Source: Cylindrodendrum hubeiense
Lineage: Eukaryota; Ascomycota; Sordariomycetes; Hypocreales; Nectriaceae
Assembly: GCA_014621425.1 (NCBI GenBank)
Contig: JAANBB010000004.1
Coordinates: 397,208-461,207, forward strand
Length of the DNA stretch: 64,000 nt
Direction: 5' to 3'
Numbering within the stretch: position 1 is the first letter of the stretch; each line of letters begins with the position of its first letter. A program made the position numbers and the translations under genes. Below the pieces are notes generated by a model, which worked only from the letters and a program-made list of their open reading frames with translations, had not been told where the DNA came from and did not search any database. Below, piece after piece: positions 10,501 through 23,243 of the stretch.

Positions 10501-13500
10501 AACAACAGGGGTACAATTCGTTGACCGCTTTGAGGAAGACCAGATCGGAGTAGCTCATGGGCAACTCGTGTGGATATCTCGTCCACCTGGGCATATGTAA
10601 AATTGCCATCCCACGAGCAAACTGCTGGAGCCTCAGGCTGCGTTGCGGCAACTTCTGCGAATATCTCGTGAACCGTTCGGTTGGATCTGTGTAGAGGAGT
10701 CTCATTCCAGGTCCAAATTTGTCTCATGTCACTCAGGCTGCTGTGATTGAGCAGAGAAAGTGCCATATCCTGAGTTTCAGGTGAGGAAATTTGCCTCAAG
10801 ATGTTCTCGAACCTGTCAGCGAGGCGACTGAACCGAGTTTGAGGTACCACATTGGAGTCATAATTCGCCTGGAGACAAACATTATTTGGATTGAGAACAA
10901 ACTCCAGACAGATAGCGTAGACTTTGAAAGGGTCGACATTTCCAGCTTCAGTATGCACAAATGAGGATTCGAATAAAACATCTTCATCATCGTTCTTTCT
11001 CCCAGGTTGAATTACCATGTGAGACTGGAACTGACAACCAAGGTTGCAGCACTCGTTGAGACGGCGGATGTGCTGCATCCCAGTTTGTTCGAACGGCATC
11101 ATATCTGCGGCTTGTAATTGCACCTGCTGTAGCAGCTGTTTTACCGTCTTTGATCGATCAATCGCCACTCGCAACGGCACCGTTGCGAATGTTGGCCCGG
11201 TAATGCCCTCGATTCCAGGCACGTTTGCGTGTCTGCCAGACACTGTCGCGCCAAATGAAGCATCAGTGCCATTTGTGACTGTCGACAGCAGGATGGCCCA
11301 CGCAAGTCTAATCCTAGTTGCAACCGTAAAATCGCCATCCGAGGAGATGTCGTTGATGTCGAGCTTCAAACGGCGATCGCACCTTGGTTTGTAGGTTTTA
11401 TCGGGAAGAGAAGGAAATATCTGCGCGTCGAAATCGCAAAACTGAGCTTTCCAGAAGTTCTCCTCGTGGACTTTGTTGCAGTTTTGGAGATACTTTATAA
11501 AGGCCTGGAAGGGAGGTGCGCTTTGAACAGTTCCCCATTGGTAACTCTTGGCTAATGAATCTAAAATCAGAGGCATGGACCATCCATCGTAGAGAGCGTG
11601 GTGAATACTCCATGAGAAGCCAGATTCAGAGATCTTATAGCAGACAAGAGGCCTAGAAAGACGAAACTTTTGTCCTGACACTCCATCTTCGCCATCGAAG
11701 CGTTCATACCGGACAACAGCCTGGACAAGGCCTTCTTCCCCGAGATCAACGATCCTGGTTCGTAGAATGGGATTTGCTCGAATGACATTTTGCCATGCAG
11801 CACGAAAGCGACCAATGTCAACATCCTTTCTGAACATCCAAGCCTCAGTCAAAACGTTATCACCCGGACGCCGGAAAGTTTCAGCCAACAATCCAGCTTG
11901 CAGTGGAGTACACGGGAAAACGTCTTCGATATCGGTAGTCTCAAGGCCGCAGAGGCTTGAAGCTTGAATCCTTGCCTCTTGGGAAGTCTTCCTGACGAGG
12001 AGCGAGAAAGGCTCAACTGCATATTCCTCTGGCTCCAAAGTAGGGATTTGCCCCTCGATCATTTTGGCAAGAGCACTGAGCTTCGGCTGCTTGAAGATAT
12101 CAGCGACGCTGATCGCAAGACCTTGCTTTCGCGCAGTGCTAACAAGCCGCATTGCCCCAAGGGAATCGCCCCCAATACGGAGAAAGCTGTCATCAGCCGA
12201 AATTGTTGTTGGGGCAATCTGGAGAATCTGAGCCCAAAGGGTTTGCATAATCTTCTCAGATGCGGTGCTCGGCGCGCGACGGCTAGACACACGAAATGCA
12301 TCCAGTGCAATGATTTGCTCCAATGTCTTTTTCGCGAAGGTCTCACGTAAGGACCTACGATGTATCTTGCCGGTAGCAGTCATTGGAAAACTCTGCAGCG
12401 GGATGTACACCGTCGGAATCATGTATTCAGGCACCATCTTTGCGAGCTGCTCGTCCAATCCATCAAGCTTGTGCCAAGCATCAGCTTCCCCTGATTTTAA
12501 GAATGCGACGAGAATCGGATTGTCGCTTTCGTAGGGTTTGAAAACGTCAGCGATGACCTGAGCTCTAACATGGCCGGCAGAAAGTGCTTTCTGAATGCTG
12601 CTCTCAACTTCTGCAAGCTCTGTGCGTTGGCCGCGGATCTTGACTTGGGAGTCTATGCGGCTGACAAAAACTATCACACCGTCTGGCCCGTATCGAACTA
12701 GATCACCGGTGCGATAGAAGCGGCAAGTTTTTTCACCACCCTCCGTCCACTTGGGTCTTGTCAGGAATGAAGCAGCGGTTCTTGACTCGTCCGCTATGTA
12801 CCCGCGGCCAACCTGTGGGCCCTCAAGCCAGAGCTCACCAACAGCGCCCAACGGCGAAAGTCTTTCGGAACCATCCGTTCTCACGATCCACGTATTTAGG
12901 CCTATTCCAACACCAACAGTGTTGGGAATCATGCCTCGGAAAGCGCGGATAAGGCAGGATTTTATGGTGCATTCACCTGGGCCGTAGCTATTAATCAGGT
13001 TCGTGTTATCAATCCAATCAACAAAGTCAGCCTCGACCCAGGCTTCTCCGCCCATCAAGACTTGCTTCAAGTCTGGAAGTTGTTTAGGATCGATGTGGCG
13101 CAAAACCGAAGGAGTTGCATTTAGCAGAGTGGCTTTGCTATCTCTAATAGAATCAGCAAGCGCATTCCTTCTTTGATCCTCTGATGGGATGCACAAGCAA
13201 CCACCAGATGTGAGTGAGTGGAGCAAATTGGACCAGCTGGCATCGAAGGCGTAGGAAGCAAAGTCGTAGACTCTCTGGCCAACGCGAAACCCAAGGGCCA
13301 TTTGCTGATGTTTTATCGAGGATGAAAAGCAAGAGTGCGTGATCATAGCACCCTTGGGGCTTCCCGTGCTTCCCGACGTGAACGAAACATATACCAAGTT
13401 TGAAGGTTGAACTTGTTGCGGTAGAAAGAGTCCTTCACCTGGTTCCGGCAACGCGCTAATAGAAGCTTCGTCAATGACGAGAAGCTGCAGCCCTTCAAAT

Positions 13501-16500
13501 TGCGAGGCTCGCTTCACGTTGGTTCTTGATGTCAAGATGATCTTAGCATTTACCTGGCTGAAAATGCTACTGGCTCGTTCAATAGGTTGCGTGCAGTCGA
13601 TCATCACACCAGCCCCGCCAGCCTTCATGATAGCCACCGCAGAAACTGGCACCCACATAGACTTTTCAAAGTAGAGGGGCACTATGAGTTCGGGTCCAAC
13701 GCCCAGTTCAACTAACCTGTAGGCTAGGCGAGTTGACACCTGGTCGAGCTGACGGTATGTAAGCTCTCCATCCCAGGACGATACAGCAAGAGAGTCTGGC
13801 ATTCGATGAACCACCCGAGAGATGAGATTGTGAACGAGATCTTGAACGTCCTCATATGGTGTCCCATTCCAAGAAGAGATTTCTTGCAGATCTTGATCAC
13901 TGATAGTATCGATTTGGGTTAGGGCTGAGGAGGAATTGATTGGTGAACAAACTTGGCGTAGCACCGTCTCAAGTTGGGAAAAGAGTTTATCAACTTGTTT
14001 GACGCCAATAACATTTTTGTCGAAGCTAGCAGCTAGATGAACCCCATCAGAGCTGAGCTTAACGTGCACAGAAAGCGCCCAGGCGGCATTAGAGTCCACA
14101 TTTGGACCTTCCCCTTTGCCTTGATCTGAAGCTCTCCCCACACTCAGCATAGTTTGGAAGCCGCACGCAAGCGCTGACACCTCACTTAGTCTGCGCAACC
14201 TGTGTATAGAAAGCTGCGGCAACTTTGACCAAGTCTCAATTGTCGAGTGGACCGAGTCTAGGTACGATAAAACGCTCTGGCTGGGATCGGCATTGATTCG
14301 CAATGGCGTGGGAATTGCATAGTTTGTCGCTCTGTACTCGGCACCAAATAGACAAGCCCCAATCACGACGTCGGCAGACCCTCCATAGGAAGCTTGTAGT
14401 AGGGCCCAAGATGCGAGGATCTGTGTGATTTCATCGCAATCCATTCGCCATTGCAGATTCTCGATCGCACAAGAAATTGAGGCGTTGATATTTGGCATGC
14501 GATACTCATAGGGAAGGACAGGGAAGTGGCAGTCGGAATCAATGCCCTGAAACTGGACCTTCCATCTCTCTAGAGCGACTGTTTCTTCGGTGCCAACGAT
14601 ATGATGGAAGTAATCATCGTAGAGTGACTTCGAATGTTCGGTATACGGGTTGACGGTGGTTGCATCATGTTGCATAACATAACTGAGGAAACCAATGGCG
14701 CTTTGTAGAGCGGCTTGGATTTCTTGAACATTGGCTAGAGTCACAAAGTCTGTTCGATATTGGACCTTGATATCGGTTTCACCCTCCTTGAGGATGGCAG
14801 ACAAGACTAAATCGTACTATATCCTATTAGAAACGCATGACCAATCGGTATCTAAACTTGCAGAGCTTACCTCGTGAGGATCTTCCTCTAATACTTCCAC
14901 AAGTTCCATACTTCCATCGACCGCGCCAGGGCCTCCGCGACTTTCGCGAACGGTAATGTTGGTGTTGAAAAGCTGATTTACACAAAGCTCGTGTTGAATT
15001 TCAGCTAGCGAAACGTGCTGATTGTCAAGATGGTCGATATGGTATTTCTTTACAGTAGCCAGTATGTCAGCTAAGGGCCGTTCTAGATCAACACGTGCAA
15101 TTAACATGCTGATCAAAGGCCCCACGATATCCTCAATGCCGTCAATAGGGGTATCACGGCCTGACGAAATGTAACCAAAGCAAACTTGCCGCATGCCTGT
15201 GAAATATGAAAGTGCGAGGGACCAGGCAAGGTGGAGGAATGCAGACCGCGTCAACGTCTCCTTACGGCATATCTTGGAGATAGTAGCTGTAACAGTTGCA
15301 GGCAACGTTATCCACCCGTACATGTTGTTGCGCTGAGACTCTGAGCGACCTCGCGTTATCTCTCCTGGAATATTACAAGCTTTTATGCCAGCGAGGTATT
15401 CTTTCCAGTATGATAATCGATCCAAGTCGGGTGTGCGTTGAATATACTCAACGTAGTTGCAGAATGGAGCACGAAATGTTAAGTCTTGTCCAGAGTAAGC
15501 TTTTTCGAGATCCCGTACAATGACTGGCAATGATAAGGCATCCATGAGCGCGTGAGTCATATCAAGCCGGCATGCAACCCCGCCCTCCAGGTCAGTACAA
15601 ATTGTAAAGAAGCATTGGGGCTGCGAAGGTAAGGCTTTGAAACCTTGCAACTGCTTGAGGTGCTCAACGGCAGTTGTTGATTCCCCAGCCCGACAGATGA
15701 GAGCCTCATGGGGATCGTTTAATACGACCTGCACAAAACGACCGGTGTCGGGGTTGGTTAAAAAGACAGTGGAGAAGACCGGATGCATGCGTGAAACGAT
15801 TCCCCACGCCGTTTTCAGGCGAGAAACAGAGATTGTTGCGCACGCCAGGACGGCCTGCCAAATAGAAACGCTGTTGTAAGAAGCGACACCAATGTTCGTG
15901 CTGATAAGAATGCCCTCTTGCATCGGTGTGCACGGATAAATGTCTCGAACTTCCGTTTCCACAATTCCTTCTCCAGCCAGCTGTTTCACCACGAGCGTCT
16001 CCAGGCCAGTATATGAGATGTTGAGTAGCGGAAAATCAGCAAGTGTGTAACGAGTGGGCAAACCGGCAAGCTCATGAGCGACAGTGCTAAGAGTCTTGGC
16101 GTATAGGTCTACCCAGCGAATCACCGCTTCGTGGTTTCGCATATGTTTGTGAGACCTTGTCCAGATCTGTAGCTTGCCTTCCTGAATCACAAGGTTCAGG
16201 TCGATTAGAGAGGGTCGCTGGTACTCGTCTGCTTCTCCGCGAATTAACAGATTGCGATCTTTTCTGTCTTCAAGTTGAAACATAGAGTTCGCGTCCTCTA
16301 GCTGCTGGAATGAGCCCCGATAGTTCAAAATCAGTTCAACATGCTTGTGCTCCTCGAAAGCCTTCCTTCCAGCTGCACTGTAGAAACGAGTCGCGAAATA
16401 AGGCCTTCCTTTCCCAGGCACTCTCCTTCGAACATCCTTTGCAAACTTGATCATGTCCAAAATAGAGTCACTTGGTCCACCACCAAGCTCGACAGGATGG

Positions 16501-19500
16501 ATAGAGGTGAACCAGCCGATAACTTCGGACAAGTCGATATCATCCATACCGGAAACCGACTCACGCCCGTGACCTTCGACAAACACAGGAGGCGGGTTCC
16601 GATCAGGAAAGGTCCGACAAAAGGAGAAAATGAGTGATCCTATGAGGATATCCAGAATTTCGGTTCGAAAACCGTCATTGCTCGTGCCCAAAAGCAGTGC
16701 AGTTTCTTCGGCATCAATGGTAGACAAATTAAGCATCGAATCTCCGAAACAAACTTCACCAGGCTTCACACCCCAATACTGAAAGTTTGCTGGAGTAATC
16801 TCAAAAGGCAAAACAGCCGCTGGGTTGAGCCTCCCGGCTTCCTCGCGCTGCAAGTGACACCACGCTTGAAAGGAGACTTCAACTGGTGATAAATGGGTAG
16901 TTCCTGATAAATACTGGCTCAAGTCGTGCCAAATAATTCGCCAAGAAACGAGGTCCATCATGACATGGTGTGCGCTCATTAGAAGCGTCTGTGCCTCATT
17001 ATGGCTGCCGAAGACGTCTACAGCAAAGGTAGGACCGTTGATGAGGTCCATACTAGCCTGGCGTTCATTAATCACCTGTTGCATAGTCGACTGACCCTCA
17101 AAATCGTGATGTTTGAGAAGAAAAGAGCTGGTGCCCACCGGTGCAAGGTACTGCTCCCAGGTAGATCCATCCTTGCCCCTGCGGAACCGGGCACGAAGCA
17201 TCCCATGGCGTGCCGTGATGGCTAGCAGTGCAGAGAGAAGCTCCTGAAGATTTGTAGGCCTCACTAGCTTCACGATATAGCTGAGGGTGTAATGGTTGAT
17301 GCCTTGGGGATTGTTTTCGAAAAAGATCCGTTGAATAGGCGTGAGAGGCCAGGCGTGGCATTCATTTGCTTGTATTCGGAGCCAATCCACCTTCTCTCGG
17401 ACAGGTTTGCTAGATTGAGCTATCAACCGGATAGTCTGGAGCTTCAAAATATCAACGACTTTGATGGAAATATTCTGGGAGCGACATCGCGATACCACCT
17501 GCATGGCAGTGATGGAGTCGCCACCAAGACGCGTAAATGCAGAATCTATACCGATCTTTTTGAGTGGAAAATTCAAGACCTCGGTCCAGACACAGCGAAG
17601 TTTCTCTTCTAGTTCGGAACCAACCTCAACTTGCTTTGGCATTGAATAACCATTAGGCTGCTGCCAGTACCATCTCCGACTATTTTCACGAAGGCATCGA
17701 CGATCCAACTTCCCGGTAGGGGTCATCGGCACGTCTTCAACGGGGAAAAATGCCGAGGGAATCATGTACGGTGGTACAAATTGGGCCAACCGGTCTTCGA
17801 AGCCCTCTAAAGCTCTGTGAAGTATAGGCTTCGCATCTGCCACCAGTGCCCGTGAACTGACTGCCATGAAGAGAAAAGCGACTAGCGTTGGCACTTTGCT
17901 GCCATCCGGCTTGATCACTTCAGCGACAATCTGCACATGCTCGGCCCTCGTGCTTTCCGTCAAAGCCCGCTGGAGGTTGTACTCAATCTCTCCAAGCTCA
18001 ACACGCTGGCCGCGAATCTTAACTTGAGAGTCCTTGCGGCCCACGAATTCCAAAGTGCCATCTGCTCTATAGCGGACAACATCTCCGGAGCGATATAGGC
18101 GTCCTTTGCGGCCTGTGTGGCCTTTCATGCCATGAAGACTCGGGCAACCGCGGAGAAGCCAAGGTGGGTTATCGACAAAGGTTGTGGCAGTCTTCTCGGG
18201 GTCACGTAGATACCCTTGGCCAACAATGGGCCCTTCAATCCATAGCTCTCCGATCTCCCCGACAGGCACCAGGTCAGTCCCATCTAGCTTGACAATCCAT
18301 GTGCAGGCACCGAGGCCAGTGCCAATAGTCGGGTTCTTATCGTCGTTGGGGTTCGTTACAGTTGCCGTGCTCACAGTCGAGCACTCCGCAGGACCATACG
18401 CATTGATGACAGTTGAAGAGACGGATAATTCCTTAACAAGAGTGGATTGAAGTGGTTCTCCCCCAAAGTGGATAGTCCGGAGGGTTGCGGGAAGCTCAGA
18501 AGCGGGAAACCAGGCGGCCGAGGGGGTAAGAACGGCGTAATTGACTTCATACTTATGCAAGGCCGCCACAAGATCTCCCTTTCGTTCTTCATCCGAAGGA
18601 ATACAAAGGCATCCTCCGACCATCAAGGCATGGATCAGATTACACCAAGAAGCGTCAAAAGCATAAGAGGCAAAGTCAAATATTCGGTCGAATTCTCTGA
18701 AATCGAGGCCCTTTTGCTGCGCAGCAACAGCACTAGCATAGTTTGCGTGGCTTATAATGGCACCTTTGGGAGTGCCCGTACTTCCTGATGTGAAAACAAT
18801 GTACATCCATGATGAGGGGCTTACCGTGGGGAGACAATCAGGTTGGGCACGTGGCCAGTTCTGGCTCGAGTAGTTGTCCAGAACGAAGTGGGCACAGCCT
18901 AGGCCCAATGCTACAGTTCTCTCTTCGCACGCTGTGGAGGTCAAGACAGCTGACGCTTGAACCAATTCAGCAATAGCCTGCTGGCGCTGGAACGGGAGCG
19001 ACGCATCGAGCACTGTCGAGGCGCATCCGCATTTCATGATTGCGAGTTGGGCGACAGGTACCCACATGGATTTCTCGAGGAAAACGATGATGGTGCTGGA
19101 GTGCTGAATACCTTCTTGAATGAGAAGATTGGCCAACTGAGTCGAGAGTTCATCCAGTTTGCCGTATGTCAGTTCGCCGTCATGGGCCGAAATGGCCATA
19201 TTATCGGGATGCCGCTGCGCTCTTTCCATGAATGCTTCGTGGATACATACATCATCGACACTCTGCGGTACCTGAGCATTCCAACTCCAGATTTGATCTA
19301 GGTCCTGGATAGATATGGCTTTCAAGTTCATCAGAGGCTTTTCGGCGCCCCCTGTTGAGCAAATCTCGCGGACAATATATTCATATTGTCGGTCGAAATA
19401 CATTGACCATGCTTTGTCCGAGGGCCTGCTATAGTTGACCGCTCTCGCATAAACCACATCATCAATTACTTGGCATTCTATCAACAGTTCTCCAGAGCCA

Positions 19501-20039
19501 GTTTGGTCTTGGGTCATGCCGATGAAAAATGACTGCTCACATGCTCGCTGCTTGCCGAGAAGGTGTGGGTGGTCTGGAAAGGCCATTTTGTCCTTGCTTT
19601 GGGCAGACAACCCTAGCTCGGCCTCGATTTGGCATAAAAGATCCCCAACACTTGAGTTCCACTGGATAGATATATTCGGAGGCCCGAAGAGCCCAACAGG
19701 CCCCGGGGTACACATGTTGAGTTCATCCGTGCATCCATGCGAAGCAAGTAGAACAACCCAGGCTGCGCAGGCTTTGGCAGTCGCTGAGATACCAGATCCA
19801 AGCCCTGGGATGGAAATATTGAGGGTAGGTTGTTTCTCTCCATGCTTGTGCGTCCTCAGCGCGAGCAATGCACGATCCAAGGATGAGGCGCTTGGATTGG
19901 CACTCAGATAAGTCAGAGGTAGGTTCTTATGCAACTGAACGACCTTCTCGTGCGACACATGGTCCCCATTCGTCGTGTTGTGGTAGAAAATAACCATGAT
20001 GACAAGCTGCCGTACGGTACTTTTCGCTTTTATTTGCAA
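7536..20039 (-). CDS. trimodular non-ribosomal peptide synthetase with epimerase and terminal C domain
   Basis: There are two exons, 20039-14871 and 14816-7536, joined over a 54-nt intron (GTAAGC, CTAAT, ATAG), giving about 4,149 aa. The join restores the condensation-domain stretch DPHE+YDLVLSAILKEGE. Domains by residue: half-C 30-240; A1 255-785 (FTSGSTGTPKG, NAYGPAE, PTGKLDRR); T1 Ser842; E 893-1330 (AHHVMMDLVSW, EGHGRE, LNYRGSF); C1 1365-1775, whose usual HHxxxDG reads THALMDA; a second half-C 1777-2017 without any His motif; A2 2027-2547; T2 Ser2608; C2 2687-3070 (HHALYDG); A3 3087-3612; T3 Ser3674; terminal C 3747-4149 (SHAVYDAIS). There is no thioesterase. All A domains keep the Asp that binds the alpha-amine, so amino acids rather than anthranilate or hydroxy acids are expected. 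Nine-residue codes aligned by eye are DACLHGATV, DASALGSIK and DVLINGSPI (low confidence). Prediction: a D-aa1-aa2-aa3 peptide, possibly cyclised. Confidence 0.93.
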
Positions 20040-21629
20040 AGATAGGAAGCGAGAGACGGCCTGTAGTAGAAAGAACGGCTGTGAAGTTCATCATCATATT
20101 CATAAATCTGCCAGAAGCAGAGCTATTTTAATTGAGAGACAGCAATCCGAGATTGAGAGTATAATTACAACATGGACAATTGAACATCAGAAGTACGGGG
20201 TCACACCACACATCGAATGCTGACTGCGCCATCGCATTTAATTCATCGGGTACGATGGTGCGAGCAAAGTGTGTATAGATAGCCTGACCCTGCCACTCAT
20301 CCAACGTGGCGACTACTTTTCTGCATGTATCAACAGGGTTGCTATGTCTGTGATGCTCGTGAGATGCCTTAAACCTAGCTCATAGATCACGACCAAAGTC
20401 ATACCCCGGACCGAATGGGGTGAGGAGGCGGCATGTGTGGATCCATTTTTGTTCGCTAAATGCAGGGGTGGCTTGCGTCGATCTCAAGCAGCCGAAAATG
20501 TCCAGTTCTAACATGGACGGTACTCAGTTCGTCACATAAAGCCTGAGCTCTTGAGTTATAACCCATCATTGGCTATTGTGCATCACTAGACGTGAAATTT
20601 CTTCTCGCTTAGTACAAAGCCCTGTTCAACTGCAAACATCAGGTCCAGGTGTGCTGCCGCCATGAGAAAAGTCGATCATCACAGCTGCTTCATTGGAAGA
20701 GCGGCAGGATACATGTAAACCTCGGATCAACAGAAACATTATCGCTGATGCAAAAGACCCCGGCAATGCTGTCATCGCTGTCCTCGCGACTGCCTAGTTG
20801 CCGCGTAGCCGCAAGAACCAAGGGGCCGATTCGTGGCTCCACCCTCGTGTAAGTATCACAACACGAAGCCAACCAACTGCAGCAACGGCTACAGCCGAGA
20901 GTTGCCGGCGCAGGCTCAATGACGACTCAAGATATGCCGCAATGATCTGACGCTTTCACATCATTCATTGGCGCAATAGCTGCAGCAATACGAGTCATTA
21001 GCATGTGATCAATTAGTTACCCAGCTTGTCGATCAGTTGGTGTTAGAGCATCTCAGAATGCTAAATTAGTTAAATTGGGGTTCGGATAGTTTCCGGTTCT
21101 CATTCCGGTTGCGAAATTGGTTGCGTAACGCGTAAACAAAGACAGTTGGAAAACTTACGTCAGCGAATGGTCATCGCAGAAGCCTAGACCGCTCCATCTG
21201 CAGCCACGGCGGTTCTGGTGACTCCTGTGGCAGGCAACTGTGTTGGCTGAAGCCAGTCGGAAGAGGTGGTCACACGCGTCGTGATGAGCAGTCGCAATAG
21301 GCAGGTGTATTTGTATTTTGGCCAGGGGCCCTTGCGATTATGTCGCCTTCCGCCTCACACCTACCCTGATCTACTTTATTCCGGCCATGAATTTTTACGA
21401 AAGTTCCTCCTGCATGTACGTATCTTATCTTTCTCGTAATAAGGGAAACAGTTCAACACATTTTTATACGTATTTTACGTGTGTCTAAGCACAGGAAACT
21501 TTGCTTAGTTGTACACTCTGTACTTTCGGTGGTCAAGCTTCCTTTTCCTTTCCTGTTGTTCTTTTCCATTCCATTCCCGCATTCCCTCTGGTTCCTTCAC
21601 AATAAAACCTATTAACGAGGCTGTCTGCA
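20040..21629. promoter_or_regulatory. divergent NRPS / MFS promoter region
   Basis: A 1.6-kb interval separates the NRPS start (minus) from the MFS antiporter start (plus) and must carry both promoters. I see no convincing gene in it. CGG triplets occur at 21083, 21094 and 21106, spaced 11 and 12 nt, the kind of arrangement bound by Zn(II)2Cys6 regulators. A pyrimidine-rich run at about 21540-21600 precedes the MFS start. Confidence 0.5.
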
Positions 21630-23243
21630 ATGGCGTCCAATACGAGTCGCGCTTCTTCGCCTTCTATGCCGGCTCCTGCAGTAATACCCAACTCCGGAGT
21701 GCTAGCGGATGGATCCTTGGCAAATACGGCCCGGACCGCTGTGGATGAGGCCGACCCCTCGCTGCCGCAGAATTGGTCAATCGCGCGCAAATGGCTCGTT
21801 GTAATCGTCATGTCCCTGATGTCACTAATGGTGTACGTTTCAGGTGTCCTTGCCCCTGCAAACGCAATTGGGAGATGTACTGACATGCGGTCTACAGCAA
21901 CATGGCGCTTGTCATCTGCACTCCTGCAAGTTCTGCCATTGCCAAAGAGTTCAACAATCACGACAGCTTTCTTTCTGTCTTCTTCATCACCGTCCCTAAC
22001 CTCGGTCAAGTCATCTCGCCGCTCTATGTTGGCCCATTGTCCGAGCATCTCGGGCGCGTGCCAGTATGCCACTTCTTCAATATCCTCTTCCTCATCTTTA
22101 CAATGATCTCAGGATTTGGCAACAGTTTCGGCATGATCATTATCTTTAGATTCCTAGCTGGTGCATCCATCTCTTCCATCTGCCTGAATCCAGCTATCAC
22201 CGGCGATCTATTTCCTATTAAGAAGCGCGGGACTGCCATGTCACTCACAAGCTTAATTCCTATCCTTGGTAGTGCCATCGGTCCAATTGCCGGGGGCTAT
22301 GTCACGCAGTATCTTAACTGGCGTTGGACATTCTGGTTGATGGCTATCGCCACAGGCTGCGTATCCATAATCATGGGCACTGTGTTAAGGGAGTCTTATG
22401 TCCCTGTTTTACGCCGAAGGGCTCTCGACAAGGCTAGTCCCACTAGGGAAAAGATACGGTCGTCATCTAAGTACTTGGTAGGGTGGAATATGGCCACTCT
22501 TAAGGCACTGATTCTACTCACAATACGCCCTTTCATCATTTTAAGCAGCTCCCGAATTGCGATGCTTCTAGCTCTATATCTATCGCTTCTATTCGCCTAC
22601 CTTTCTCTCCTCGCTGCTACTCTCGCTACCATATTCCAAGACATTTATGGCTTCTCTGAGAGTCAATCTGGCCTCATATACATAGCATTGAGTAAGTTTC
22701 CATCCACTCATATAAATAACAACCATCTAACCTCTTACAGCTATTGGTACGCTTAGTGGGGCTCTGATGTGCAGCTTCACGCTCGATTACTTCCTGATAC
22801 GAGGCCTATCACACAAAAGCCCCGAGGACGGCGAAACACCACGACCCGAGAACCGCCTTATTCCGATCATCCCTGCCATGGTCGCTTTTCCTGTCGGCCT
22901 CTTAGTATATGGCTGGTCTCTTCAGAAACACGTGCATTGGATCGTTCCGACCCTCGCGACCGTGCTATGCGGCTTTTCGCTATCCAGCAGTACCACCCCT
23001 ATCATGAATTATCTAGTGGACATCTTTGGTGACCGTTCTGCCTCTGCTATTGGAGCGGTGCTGCCCCTCAGATACATCGCCGGTGCCTTCTTGCCCGTCG
23101 CTGCTCCATACATGTACGCTAAGCTCGGATACGGTTGGGCCAACACATTACTGGCCTTCGTGATGATACTCACCGTGCCCATACCGTTGCTAGTCATTGT
23201 TCGGCCACAGAAGATGAAGATATTTACAACGGTTGCGAGCTGA
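21630..23243 (+). CDS. MFS drug:H+ antiporter (DHA1-like)
   Basis: There are three exons, 21630-21832, 21898-22691 and 22741-23243 (499 aa), with GTACGT and GTAAGT donors. The N-terminal cytosolic tail ends in DPSLPQNWS, the signature of the fungal polyamine/fluconazole-type DHA1 family. Membrane segments start at RKWLVVIVMSLMSLMV. The loop between segments 2 and 3 has GPLSEHLGRVPV (MFS motif A), and GSAIGPIAGG in segment 5 is the antiporter motif C. A central loop and six further segments follow. It should export small molecules from the plasma membrane in exchange for protons. It is transcribed divergently from the NRPS, the usual position for a product exporter or self-resistance pump; that role is inferred. 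Confidence 0.9.

Noticed and set aside
14804..14880. Two separate tandem NRPS genes
   Set aside because: The split falls inside a condensation domain, and a canonical 54-nt intron restores the frame. The apparent second start is a TTG codon within the domain.
9698..19911. Numerous open frames opposite or out of phase with the NRPS
   Set aside because: They are shadows of a long coding region and lack motifs of their own.
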